Below the pieces are notes generated by a model. The model did no database searches. It was not told where the DNA came from and worked only from the letters and a program-made list of their open reading frames with translations. Below are positions 44,429 to 53,016 of a stretch of DNA of 64,000 bases, piece after piece. The position numbers were made by a program, and so were the translations under genes. The stretch is taken from NCBI RefSeq assembly GCF_044464525.1, contig NZ_JBIQLE010000013.1, forward strand, positions 33,695 to 97,694. Reading direction: 5' to 3'. The stretch comes from Pusillimonas sp044464525. GTDB taxonomy: Bacteria; Pseudomonadota; Gammaproteobacteria; Burkholderiales; Burkholderiaceae_B. Within the stretch, counting starts at the first letter, position 1; every line of letters begins with the position of its first letter.

Positions 44429-46840
44429 CTAATCGAGGTCTGACGGCTCGAACCTGCGAGATGCGCCGGCTGTGGCGGAAAGGGCCTCGTAGATTTCGAG
44501 ATGCCGCTGCACCACCAGCCTGATGTCAAAGGCGCGCTCAGCCAAGTGCCTGCCCTCTTCCCCGAACTGCCGCCTAAGCGCCGCATCGTCGGCCAGGCGC
44601 TGTACCGCCGAAGCTAGTGCTGCCGCATCGCGAGCGGGTACGAGCAGGCCGGTTCGGTCGGCCTCGATGGCGTCGCGGCAGCCGGGCACGTCGGTGGTGA
44701 CCACGGCCCTGCCGCATGCCGCCGCCTCGATCAGCGACTTGGGCAGCCCCTCGCGGTACGAAGGCAGCACGGCAATATGCGAACGGGCATACAGGCCGGC
44801 CACATCCTTTTGTTCGCCCACGTAGTCCACCACACCCTCATCTTGCCAGCCTTGGAGCTCCTGGGCGGAAATGCCCGCCGGATTGCCGCTGTCGAGGCTG
44901 CCCGCAAGCACCCAGCGCATGCCGTCCGTTCGCCTCGACGCCATGCGCGCCGCCTGGACAAACTCGCGCACGCCCTTGTCCGCAAGCAGGCGGGCCACCA
45001 TGACGGTCGCCAGCGGCCCCTCGGGCTCGGGCTGGACCGCGAAGTGGTCCAGGTCGACCCCCGACCCGCGTATGAGCTCGACCTGCCGCTGGCGAACCGC
45101 CCCCGCCCGCAGCAGCACATCGCGGTCGCTGGTGTTCTGGAAGATGACGCGGCTGTTGCGGTGCCCCAGCGCGAGCCGATAAAGCATCAGCGCGGCCCAG
45201 CGCAAAAGATCGAAGCCCCCGCGCTTGCGCATGAAGATGAAACCCAGGCCAGATACGGCGGCGACATAGCCGGGAACACCCGCCAGGCGCGCCGCGATGC
45301 CCCCGTACAGCACCGGTTTGATCGTGACGGCATGCACGATATCGGGGCGCAGCGCGCGATACAGCCTCCATAGCGCGAACAGCGTGGCGCATTCCTGCAA
45401 AGGATTCTTGCCGCTGCGCGACATGGGAATTTCATGGTGCTGAAAGCCGTGCGACACGATGTCGGCCGAGGCTGCCCCCGCCATGGTCGCTACATGCACA
45501 TCGTAGCCGGCCTCCTGGGCGGCCAGTGCGATGGGCAAGCGATGGGAAAGAAAGAAAGCCGGGTTGTTCACCACGTACAGCAAACGTCCGAGTCCGCCTG
45601 TATGCAGCCTTGAGCCGGATTGCGTCCCAAGGGCGCCGCCGGTCCGGGAGGAAGCCTGCGCCTGGCTGGACGGCAACGAGCGTTGCGCCGAATGGCGCTC
45701 AGCCAGGCGACTCCAGTTTTGCTCATAGGCCGACACCATGGCCGGCAGGCTGAACAGGCGTTCCACACGCCCTCTGCCCTGGCGCAAGCGCTCTTCCATG
45801 GCCGGGGTTCCCAGTTCGCGTTGGGCTGCTTCCATGGCTTGCCCCAACAGCGCACCGTTTTGCGAAGGGACCACCCAGCCGCAATCGCCGACGATATGCG
45901 CGGCGTCGCCCACATCTGTGACAACGCAAGCCACGCGCGCCGCCATCGCCTCGGCCACCACGTTGGGGAAGCCTTCGGCACAGCTGGACAAGACGTGCAT
46001 ATCCAAGGCCGACATGATGTCCGGCACGTCGTCGCGGCGACCCAGCAAAATTACCTTGTCGCGCAATTGCCAGCGATCTAGCAAAGCCATCAACGCCGCG
46101 TTGTCGGGGGACAACCCGTGGCCGATCAGCACGCAGCGCGCGTCAGGCGCCGAACGCAGGCATACGGCAAAGCCTTCGAGCAGATTGGCATGATCCTTGA
46201 GCGGATTCCAGCGCGCCACGCTGCCGAACAACGGCGTATCGCCCGCCACCCCCCATTCGGCCCGCAATCGTTCGCGAGCGCCCGCGCGCGGCTCCCAGCG
46301 CGACAGGTCGTAGCCATTGGGAATCACCGCCATACGGTCGGCACGATAGCCCCGCGCCTGATGTCGGGTCGCCGCATCCTGGGCACAGGCAATGATGCCG
46401 GCCGGCACAACCCCCGAAAGTCGCGCGCAAACCCAGGCAATCAGGTTCGTGAGCCGGCTGCTTTTTTCGAGGTTGGCGCCCGAGTTGCGTATACCCCAGG
46501 AAACGGTGCGCACGCCCGCCCAGCGTGCGACGATGCCGCCGATGAGGTCGGCGTGGTACATCCAGGTTTGCACCACGTCGGGCTGCTCGGCTTTCAGAAG
46601 ACCGTGCAAGCGTCGCAGGCCGCGCCAGGTGAGCTTGCCGGCGGGCATGTCCAGCGTCACCACCGGTATGCCTGCGTCCCGCAGCAAGGGACCAAAGACG
46701 CCTTCGCCTCCCATGGATACCACCGTGTGCCGAACGGCCTGGCCAGGCGCCGTCGCCAGACGATGCAAAACCGTCTCGGCTCCGCCCTGCCCTAGGCCGG
46801 AAATAATGTGTACGACGTGCAAGGTATCAGTACCGCCCAT
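44429..46840 (-). CDS. Double-headed glycosyltransferase (GT4-GT4 fusion)
   Basis: An 803-residue protein with two complete GT-B transferases of family 4 in tandem. Domain A (about residues 1-375): VVHIISGLGQGGAETVLHRL, VIPNGYDLSRWEP, GSVARWNPLKDH, and the E-x7-E region SSCAEGFPNVVAEAMA. A Ser/Gln/Gly-rich linker follows (about 376-412). Domain B (about 413-803): LLYVVNNPAFFLSHRLPIA, IHAVTIKPVLYGGIAARL, LIRGSGVDLDHF, PSYREGLPKSLIEAAACG. There are no transmembrane helices. The two domains differ from one another, so this is a fusion, not a recent duplication. It is the last gene of the polysaccharide run and probably adds two consecutive sugars. Confidence 0.9.
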   Translation of the reverse strand: MGGTDTLHVVHIISGLGQGGAETVLHRLATAPGQAVRHTVVSMGGEGVFGPLLRDAGIPVVTLDMPAGKLTWRGLRRLHGLLKAEQPDVVQTWMYHADLIGGIVARWAGVRTVSWGIRNSGANLEKSSRLTNLIAWVCARLSGVVPAGIIACAQDAATRHQARGYRADRMAVIPNGYDLSRWEPRAGARERLRAEWGVAGDTPLFGSVARWNPLKDHANLLEGFAVCLRSAPDARCVLIGHGLSPDNAALMALLDRWQLRDKVILLGRRDDVPDIMSALDMHVLSSCAEGFPNVVAEAMAARVACVVTDVGDAAHIVGDCGWVVPSQNGALLGQAMEAAQRELGTPAMEERLRQGRGRVERLFSLPAMVSAYEQNWSRLAERHSAQRSLPSSQAQASSRTGGALGTQSGSRLHTGGLGRLLYVVNNPAFFLSHRLPIALAAQEAGYDVHVATMAGAASADIVSHGFQHHEIPMSRSGKNPLQECATLFALWRLYRALRPDIVHAVTIKPVLYGGIAARLAGVPGYVAAVSGLGFIFMRKRGGFDLLRWAALMLYRLALGHRNSRVIFQNTSDRDVLLRAGAVRQRQVELIRGSGVDLDHFAVQPEPEGPLATVMVARLLADKGVREFVQAARMASRRTDGMRWVLAGSLDSGNPAGISAQELQGWQDEGVVDYVGEQKDVAGLYARSHIAVLPSYREGLPKSLIEAAACGRAVVTTDVPGCRDAIEADRTGLLVPARDAAALASAVQRLADDAALRRQFGEEGRHLAERAFDIRLVVQRHLEIYEALSATAGASRRFEPSDLD

Positions 46841-46853
46841 GGATGTCCTTTGT

Positions 46854-47975
46854 TCAGCCTGTGGCAGGCGTGACTCCCGCCTGCTTCATGATGCCATCCC
46901 AGCGTTCAAGCACACGCGGCAGCGCATAACGCGTTCTGACCGATTCAGCACCCCGCCGCCCCAGCTTGGCGCGCAGCTCTGGATCTTGCATAAGCTGTTC
47001 CAGGCCCTTGCTCAGCCCGGCCACGTCACCCAACGGAACAAGCAAAGCATCCTGACCATGGCGGGTCATGTCGGCCGGGCCGCTGGGGCAATCAAATGCA
47101 ATGCACGGCAAGCCCAAGGCCATGGCCTCGAGCAACACGTTGGGAAACCCTTCAACCGCCGATGTCAGGGCAAAGGCATCGGCGGCGGCCAGTTCGTCCC
47201 ATGGAGTATTGCTGCGCCCTGGTAAAGAAATGCGTTCGGCCATTCCGAGACGGTGCACCTGGGTCAGCAAAAGGTCTCGCATCGGGCCGTCGCCCCAGAT
47301 CACCAGATCCCAATCGGGATGCCGGGACGCCAGCAAGGAGAACACCTCGATCAACACATCGAACTGCTTGTTGGGGACCAATCTGCCCATAGCCATCAGG
47401 CGCTTGCGCTGGGTCGTGGATACCCCCTGTGGCGAGCGGAGCAAGAGTTCGGGCGGCAAGGGGTTCGAGACCACCTCGAGCCGGCGAATTCCGGGCACCA
47501 TGCGCTTGAACGGCTCGACGCTGGACTCGGCTTGCACCGTCACGACGTTCGCCCGGGGATACGTGAAGCGACGCAGCGTCCGCAACAAGAGACCGCTATT
47601 GGTCGCTGCAATGGGGCTGGTGCGCTCGCAGACAATGATGGGAACGTTCAAGCCGCTATGCGCAAGCAAGGCCATGACATTCACATTGGTCAGGAAGGAG
47701 ATGACCACGTCGGGGGCCTCGTCGCGCATCATGGCGCGCATAACCCTTAGCTTGGCCACCGTGACGCCAAGCCGATTACGGGTACCCTTCAGATAATCCG
47801 CCATCCACACGAGCTTCACGTCGGGGTCAAGCGGATAAAAACATTCACCCCGGCGGGGATAGGTGGAGACCAGCGTAACCTCGTCGCCCCGGGCGACCCA
47901 CGCACTGGCCAAGGTCGTGGCCACGCGCTCGGCCCCTCCGGTATTTAGCGAGCTGACCAGAAACAATATCTTCAT
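46854..47975 (-). CDS. Glycosyltransferase family 4
   Basis: GT-B fold transferase of 373 residues, using an activated sugar donor to extend a lipid-linked glycan on the cytoplasmic face. Signatures: KILFLVSSLNTGGAERVATTLASAW at the N-terminus, MAMGRLVPNKQFDVLIEVF before the donor domain, and the E-x7-E motif in SAVEGFPNVLLEAMALGLPCIAFD. ATG 47975 is preferred because it begins on the first beta strand; the frame is open to a GTG at 47993. It ends 13 bases before the GT4-GT4 fusion gene. Confidence 0.92.
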   Translation of the reverse strand: MKILFLVSSLNTGGAERVATTLASAWVARGDEVTLVSTYPRRGECFYPLDPDVKLVWMADYLKGTRNRLGVTVAKLRVMRAMMRDEAPDVVISFLTNVNVMALLAHSGLNVPIIVCERTSPIAATNSGLLLRTLRRFTYPRANVVTVQAESSVEPFKRMVPGIRRLEVVSNPLPPELLLRSPQGVSTTQRKRLMAMGRLVPNKQFDVLIEVFSLLASRHPDWDLVIWGDGPMRDLLLTQVHRLGMAERISLPGRSNTPWDELAAADAFALTSAVEGFPNVLLEAMALGLPCIAFDCPSGPADMTRHGQDALLVPLGDVAGLSKGLEQLMQDPELRAKLGRRGAESVRTRYALPRVLERWDGIMKQAGVTPATG

Positions 47976-48082
47976 GACCGGCCGCCCAAGCACCTGGATT
48001 CAACTGGCTTGATTCGTATCATTGCGATGCTCCAAAAACCGGGCTTCCGTTCAATAAGAACGCACGCAAGAATGCACGGCGT

Positions 48083-49210
48083 TTATCGAGCGCGAATCAC
48101 TTCGTCCCATAATGTCATTATGCGCGCCGTCGAAAAGCGGTCGAGCACGTCGACGGCGCGACGCGCGCACAACCGCCGTTTATCTTCATGCCCCATCATG
48201 TCTGACAGATGGGCCGCCAGGGCTTCTGCATCTTCGGGCGGGTTGACCAAAGCACCGTCAATACCATGACGCACAATCTCGCGAGGCCCCGTCTCGCAAT
48301 CGAAGGCCACCGCCGCCAGGCCGCTGGCCATGGCCTCCAGCAGGGTGTTGGACAAGCCCTCGACGCGCGAGCTGAGCACGTAAAGATCAGACTCGGCATA
48401 CCACTGCCCGACATTGCCGACCCGGCCCGGCATGGACACGCGATCAGCCAGGCCTGCCGCCTCGATCTGAGCTTGCAGCGCCTCGCGGCACTGCCCCTCG
48501 CCCAATATCACCAGGTCCCAGTTGGGGAAATAGTCGGCCACCTGCGCGAACGCGGCCAATAAAAGATCAAAGCCCTTGAGACGATGCAAGCGGCCCACCG
48601 CCAGCAGGCGACGGCGTCCATAGCGGGCCGGAGGCTCAACAATGGGCTCTTCGGCCGGCATGGGCCACCGCACTGCGTTGGGAATGACGCTAAGCCGCGA
48701 ACCCGGCACATGTTTTTCTATCCAGGCGGCCGTTCCCGAGGTAAGCGCGATCACTCTGGAAGCCTGCGGGTAGGCCCATCGACGCAGGCGCTGCCACATC
48801 GGCCCAATGGTTTGCGCCGGCGGATGAGTGTGTTCGGTGGCAATGACCCGGCACGGCAGGCCGCGCGCGGCCATTACGCACAAGACGGAAGAGGTTGTCA
48901 TCATGCCCAGCACCAATGACGGCTTCTCGCGCCGAAACAGGCGGCGCAGCGTCCAGATACGGCGCAGATTCGCCAGCAAGCCCGTCAGACCCCCGCCGCT
49001 GTCGCTCGCCGTACCCAGCGCAACGCGCTTCACGCGGGAATCCACTTCGTAGGCGTCGCCCGCCGGATCGGCCTGCGTGACCAAGGCCACGCGATAGCCC
49101 CGATCTACCCAATAGGCGGCCAGGTCGACCGCCACCCGTTCGGCGCCACCGCCCCTTAGCGAATGGATCACAATCATCAAATACGGAGAACGAACAGAAG
49201 AACGAGACAA
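48083..49210 (-). CDS. Glycosyltransferase family 4
   Basis: A 375-residue GT-B transferase. The N-terminal nucleotide-fold motif is MIVIHSLRGGGAERVAVDLAAYW, the interdomain motif LLAVGRLHRLKGFDLLLAAF, and the donor site SSRVEGLSNTLLEAMASGLAAVAFD. The start is uncertain: TTG at 49210 has AAGG seven bases ahead, whereas the ATG at 49177 fits the homologous start (MIVIHSLRGGG) but lacks a ribosome site. It lies 107 bases upstream of the next transferase gene; the intervening bases hold nothing else recognisable. Confidence 0.9.
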   Translation of the reverse strand: MSRSSVRSPYLMIVIHSLRGGGAERVAVDLAAYWVDRGYRVALVTQADPAGDAYEVDSRVKRVALGTASDSGGGLTGLLANLRRIWTLRRLFRREKPSLVLGMMTTSSVLCVMAARGLPCRVIATEHTHPPAQTIGPMWQRLRRWAYPQASRVIALTSGTAAWIEKHVPGSRLSVIPNAVRWPMPAEEPIVEPPARYGRRRLLAVGRLHRLKGFDLLLAAFAQVADYFPNWDLVILGEGQCREALQAQIEAAGLADRVSMPGRVGNVGQWYAESDLYVLSSRVEGLSNTLLEAMASGLAAVAFDCETGPREIVRHGIDGALVNPPEDAEALAAHLSDMMGHEDKRRLCARRAVDVLDRFSTARIMTLWDEVIRAR

Positions 49211-49232
49211 TTGAATACCTTGATCGACAAAC

Positions 49233-50582
49233 TCAACGCGCTATGGACGCCGTCTCGGGCGGACGCAGCGCAACAATGACATAGCAACTGTATGACAGCG
49301 CATACATGCAACTGGTGGCCAACATGATGCCGGCCGTGCCCATAGTGGGCGCCAACACCTGGTTCATGACCGCCTTGATGGCGAAGTTGGCCACAGCGAT
49401 GCCGGCCATGATCCGATACCTGTTCTGGCTGGCCAAAAGCTGTACCAGAATCAGCACCCCGAAATAGAACGGAAGCTGCAACAGCCCCCAGCGCAATACG
49501 TGCGCCACCGCTTGGGTGTCCTGGTCGGTAAAAGCGCCCCGCTCGAACAATAAAGCCACGCCCCAAGGAGCAAGCAGCCAGCCCAGCGCGGCTGCGGCTG
49601 CCCCTGCGCCCAACATCCACACCGACCATTTCAAGGCGACCGTCCGGGCATGGGCCGCATCCCCCCTGCTGTGCACGTCTGCCAATACGGGCAAGGCCGC
49701 CCGGCCGACCGACGCGGCGCCCAAGCCCAGCACCAGCGACAACAGCCGCGCAGCGTAGCCGAGTGTCGCGTTGGCATTGTCGCCCAGGTTGGCCGCTGTG
49801 TACTGGTCGATGGGGCCGACGAAACTCATGGCTATCTGCCCGATCAACATCACCCCGGCCGCCTTGACCAGGTCGGGCCATTGATGCGCCGAAAACCCCA
49901 ACCTGGGGCGCCCCCACATGCCGTCGGCGCGCGAGGCCAACCACAGCAGCCATGCCGACTGGATCAAATAGCCAACCAGCGTACCCCAAAGCAAGGGCCC
50001 CACATCGTCGACTGTTACGGCAAGCAGCACCCACACCAGAATCACCACCGCAGGCACGCTGTCGAGCAGAGTGTTGATGTGGCGCTCGTGCGCGCGCAAG
50101 CGCGCCGCACTGATTCCCGTCATGAGTGTCAGCAACGCCGCGGGCGCAAAAGCGAACATCAGTTGGGAAGTCATGCGCTGAGTGCGCGGGTCAAGCCCCT
50201 GGCCGGCCAGTTCGAGCAAATAGGGCCAGGCAATATAGCTTGCGACGGCCAGCGCCACCCCCAGCACCAGGGCACAACCTTGCAGCTCGCCCAGAAACCG
50301 CGCCCGCGCCGACCTGTCTTCGCGTCGTGTGCGCACCAGAACCGGGATAAGAACCACCGACAAAGCGCCCACAATGGTGACGGGCAGCCAGCCGGCCATC
50401 GTCAATGTGAACTGGTAGGCATCTACAACGTCGCTGACGCCGTAGCGATATGCCACCGCCATCTCTTTGAGGGCGCCTGCGAACTTGCCCAGCAACAGGA
50501 AGAAAGCCACCCGGGCGGCGCCCTTGGCGATACGGCGATGATCCGCATGCAGCCCGGCCAGCCTTTGGGAAAAGGTCTTCAA
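49233..50582 (-). CDS. MurJ-family lipid-linked glycan flippase
   Basis: Polytopic membrane protein of 449 residues with about 12-14 hydrophobic segments, belonging to the MVF/MurJ branch of the MOP superfamily. Recognisable parts are LLLGKFAGALKEMAVAYRYGVSDVVDAYQ in the first helices and WGVALLFERGAFTDQDTQAVAHVLRWG in the second half; both match lipid II flippase landmarks. In this setting it most likely exports the polysaccharide's undecaprenyl-linked repeat unit, in place of a Wzx. It uses a TTG start 12 bases after the epimerase stop. Confidence 0.88.
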   Translation of the reverse strand: MKTFSQRLAGLHADHRRIAKGAARVAFFLLLGKFAGALKEMAVAYRYGVSDVVDAYQFTLTMAGWLPVTIVGALSVVLIPVLVRTRREDRSARARFLGELQGCALVLGVALAVASYIAWPYLLELAGQGLDPRTQRMTSQLMFAFAPAALLTLMTGISAARLRAHERHINTLLDSVPAVVILVWVLLAVTVDDVGPLLWGTLVGYLIQSAWLLWLASRADGMWGRPRLGFSAHQWPDLVKAAGVMLIGQIAMSFVGPIDQYTAANLGDNANATLGYAARLLSLVLGLGAASVGRAALPVLADVHSRGDAAHARTVALKWSVWMLGAGAAAAALGWLLAPWGVALLFERGAFTDQDTQAVAHVLRWGLLQLPFYFGVLILVQLLASQNRYRIMAGIAVANFAIKAVMNQVLAPTMGTAGIMLATSCMYALSYSCYVIVALRPPETASIAR

Positions 50583-50594
50583 GAGATTTTCAAG

Positions 50595-51620
50595 TTAACG
50601 CAGGAACTGCGTATACCACGGCATGGCCACTTCAAGCCCCTGGACGATATTGTGCATCGGCTCGTAGCCCAGCAGCTCTTTGGCCTTGCTGATGTCGGCC
50701 TGCGAATGCCGCACGTCTCCGGCCCGGAAATCACGGTATATGGGCTGCTTGTCGTACTTGACGCCCTGTTCCTCAAGTGTTTGAGCCAAATACTGGAACA
50801 ACTCATTGAGCGTGGTGCGTGCGTTGAACGCGACGTTGTATACCTCGTTGACACCTTCGGGCTGGGCCAGAGCGGCAAGAATATTCGCCTGCACAGCGTT
50901 TTCGACAAAGCAGAAATCGCGGCTGGTTTCGCCGTCGCCGTTGACCACGACCTCTTCGCCGCGGATCATGGCGGCGACCCATTTGGGAATGACTGCGGCG
51001 TAGGCGCCGTTGGGATCCTGGCGCTTGCCGAACACGTTGAAGTAGCGCAGACCCACACTGCCGAAACCGTAAGAGCGCGCGAACACGTCGGCGTACAGCT
51101 CGTTGACGTATTTGGTGACGGCATAGGGCGAAAGCGGACGCCCGATCTGGTCTTCTACCTTGGGCAGCGACTCGTGGTCGCCATAGGTGGAACTGGACGC
51201 GGCATAGACAAAGGATTTCACGTGTGCGTCTCGCGCCGCCACCAGCATGTTCAAGAAGCCCGATACGTTGACTTCATTGCTGGTGATGGGGTCTTCCAGC
51301 GAGCGCGGCACCGAGCCCAGGGCCGCCTGGTGCAGGACATGGTCGACGTCTTGCATGGCGCGGCGGCAAACGTCAAGATCGCGGATGTCGCCCTGGATGA
51401 ATGCGAAGCTGGCCCATTTATCGGCGCCAACGGTTTTCTCGACCTCGTCCAGATTATGTTGGTGGCCGGTGGAAAAATTATCGATGCCCACTACTTTCTG
51501 GCCCAGCGCCAACAAAGTCTCGAGCAGGTTCGATCCAATGAAGCCGGCGCAGCCTGTAACAAGCCAGCGCTTGGGCTCTTCGCGCAGCGACTCAATAACC
51601 TCTTGGTAGCGATTAGTCAT
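50595..51620 (-). CDS. UDP-N-acetylhexosamine(uronate) 4-epimerase (TviC/WbpP type)
   Basis: Extended SDR epimerase of 341 residues, converting UDP-GlcNAc(A) to UDP-GalNAc(A). It has the NAD motif LVTGCAGFIGSNLLETLL, DNFSTG, the catalytic Ser-Tyr-Lys set (YAASSSTYGD and SPYAVTKYVNELYA), RYFNVFGKRQDPNGAYAAVIPKW, typical of the WbpP/TviC subgroup. It has AGAGGTCAGA as ribosome site. Paired with the dehydrogenase gene just upstream, it indicates a HexNAc-uronic acid in the glycan. Confidence 0.92.
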   Translation of the reverse strand: MTNRYQEVIESLREEPKRWLVTGCAGFIGSNLLETLLALGQKVVGIDNFSTGHQHNLDEVEKTVGADKWASFAFIQGDIRDLDVCRRAMQDVDHVLHQAALGSVPRSLEDPITSNEVNVSGFLNMLVAARDAHVKSFVYAASSSTYGDHESLPKVEDQIGRPLSPYAVTKYVNELYADVFARSYGFGSVGLRYFNVFGKRQDPNGAYAAVIPKWVAAMIRGEEVVVNGDGETSRDFCFVENAVQANILAALAQPEGVNEVYNVAFNARTTLNELFQYLAQTLEEQGVKYDKQPIYRDFRAGDVRHSQADISKAKELLGYEPMHNIVQGLEVAMPWYTQFLR

Positions 51621-51641
51621 TCTGACCTCTTGTCTTGTTGA

Positions 51642-52916
51642 TCACAGGCGCAAATCGGACTGCTCGGCCGACAGTGTGTACTTCAAATCGTAAAGCACAT
51701 GCTGCTCTTTGCCCAGCGCCCGGATGGCGTCGGCGCCCATGTCGACGAACTGCTGGTGGGCCACGGCCAGGATGATGGCATCGTAGTCGCCTTTGGCCGG
51801 CGCCTTGACGGGCGTAATGCCGTATTCTTGCTGAGCTTCGGCTTCTCCCACCCACGGATCGTAGACATCGACGTCGATGCTGTACTCGGCCAGCTCTCGC
51901 ACAATATCGACGATGCGCGTATTGCGCAGGTCGGGGCAGTTTTCTTTGAAGGCCAGCCCCATCACCAGCACCTTCGAGCCCTGCACCTGGATGCAGCGCT
52001 TTGTCATGGCCTTGACCAATTGCGACACCACGTAATTGCCCATGCTGTCGTTCAACCGGCGACCGGCCAAGATGATTTCGGGGTGATAGCCAATGGCCTG
52101 GGCCTTGTGCGTCAGGTAGTACGGATCGACACCAATGCAATGCCCCCCCACCAAGCCGGGACGGAAAGGCAGGAAGTTCCATTTGGTGCCCGCAGCCTCG
52201 AGCACGGCCTGGGTATCGATGCCCAGGCGATTGAAAATAAGGGCCAACTCGTTGATGAGCGCGATGTTGACATCTCGTTGCGTGTTTTCGATAACTTTGG
52301 CGGCTTCAGCCACACGGATCGATGCCGCCTTATGCGTGCCGGCCGTGATGATTTCTCCGTAAAGCTGATCGATCAGCTCGGCCACTTCGGGGGTCGAGCC
52401 CGAGGTTACTTTCTTGATGTTGGAGACTCGGTGCTGTTTGTCTCCCGGGTTGATCCGCTCGGGGCTGTAGCCGGCATAGAAGTCTTCGTTGAAGCGCAGA
52501 CCCGAGACCCTTTCAAGCACAGGCACGCAGTCTTCTTCTGTCGCTCCGGGATAGACGGTCGATTCATAAATAACGATGTCGCCCCGCTTGAGCACCTTTC
52601 CTATGGTTTCGCTGGCCCGTATCAAGGGCGTCAGGTCGGGTTGCTTATAAGCGTCGATTGGCGTGGGCACAGTCACGATGAATACATTGGCCCGAGCAAG
52701 CGACTCAGCCTCGTGCGAGAACTCCATTTGCGTGGCGCTCTTCAGTTCCTCGGGTTCGACCTCGAGCGTATGGTCTTCGCCGTTTTTCAGCTCGGCGATG
52801 CGCTGAGCGTTGATATCAAAACCCAGGACCGAACGCTTCTTGCCGAATTCGACCGCCAGCGGAAGGCCCACATAGCCCAGGCCGACGACGGCCAATTTCA
52901 CGTCTTGTAGTTGCAA
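51642..52916 (-). CDS. UDP-N-acetylglucosamine 6-dehydrogenase (TviB/WbpA type)
   Basis: Nucleotide-sugar dehydrogenase of 424 residues that oxidises C6 of UDP-GlcNAc (or a related sugar) to the uronate with NAD+. Motifs: VVGLGYVGLPLAVEFGKK, TVPTPID, YESTVYPGATEEDCVP, the catalytic Cys in VGGHCIGVDPYYLTHKAQ, and VLVMGLAFKENCPDLRNTRIVDI. The VIxxST-type region and GYSPERINPGDK place it in the VipA/TviB group that also includes WbpA. It begins with TTG (GGGAG seven bases ahead) and lies 21 bases before the epimerase gene. Confidence 0.93.
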   Translation of the reverse strand: MQLQDVKLAVVGLGYVGLPLAVEFGKKRSVLGFDINAQRIAELKNGEDHTLEVEPEELKSATQMEFSHEAESLARANVFIVTVPTPIDAYKQPDLTPLIRASETIGKVLKRGDIVIYESTVYPGATEEDCVPVLERVSGLRFNEDFYAGYSPERINPGDKQHRVSNIKKVTSGSTPEVAELIDQLYGEIITAGTHKAASIRVAEAAKVIENTQRDVNIALINELALIFNRLGIDTQAVLEAAGTKWNFLPFRPGLVGGHCIGVDPYYLTHKAQAIGYHPEIILAGRRLNDSMGNYVVSQLVKAMTKRCIQVQGSKVLVMGLAFKENCPDLRNTRIVDIVRELAEYSIDVDVYDPWVGEAEAQQEYGITPVKAPAKGDYDAIILAVAHQQFVDMGADAIRALGKEQHVLYDLKYTLSAEQSDLRL

Positions 52917-53016
52917 ATCGAATCTCCCACGTAGAATTTTCGAACAATATCAATGGGTCGGCCAGCACGATGACGCTGCCGGTCACCCGGCGCGGCGTGC
53001 TGGTGCGCTCCCGTTA

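Noticed and set aside
44204..44443. 79-codon ORF between the phosphohexomutase gene and the polysaccharide run
   Set aside because: No ribosome site, no recognisable domain, and it runs into the end of the glycosyltransferase gene.
49650..51641. 663-codon open frame on the plus strand across the flippase and epimerase genes
   Set aside because: It is antisense to two well-supported genes, and its His/Gln/Gly-rich translation has no recognisable domain. It results from GC-biased codon use in the real genes.
51699..52910. 403-codon plus-strand frame opposite the nucleotide-sugar dehydrogenase
   Set aside because: Exact antisense shadow of a gene whose catalytic motifs are complete.
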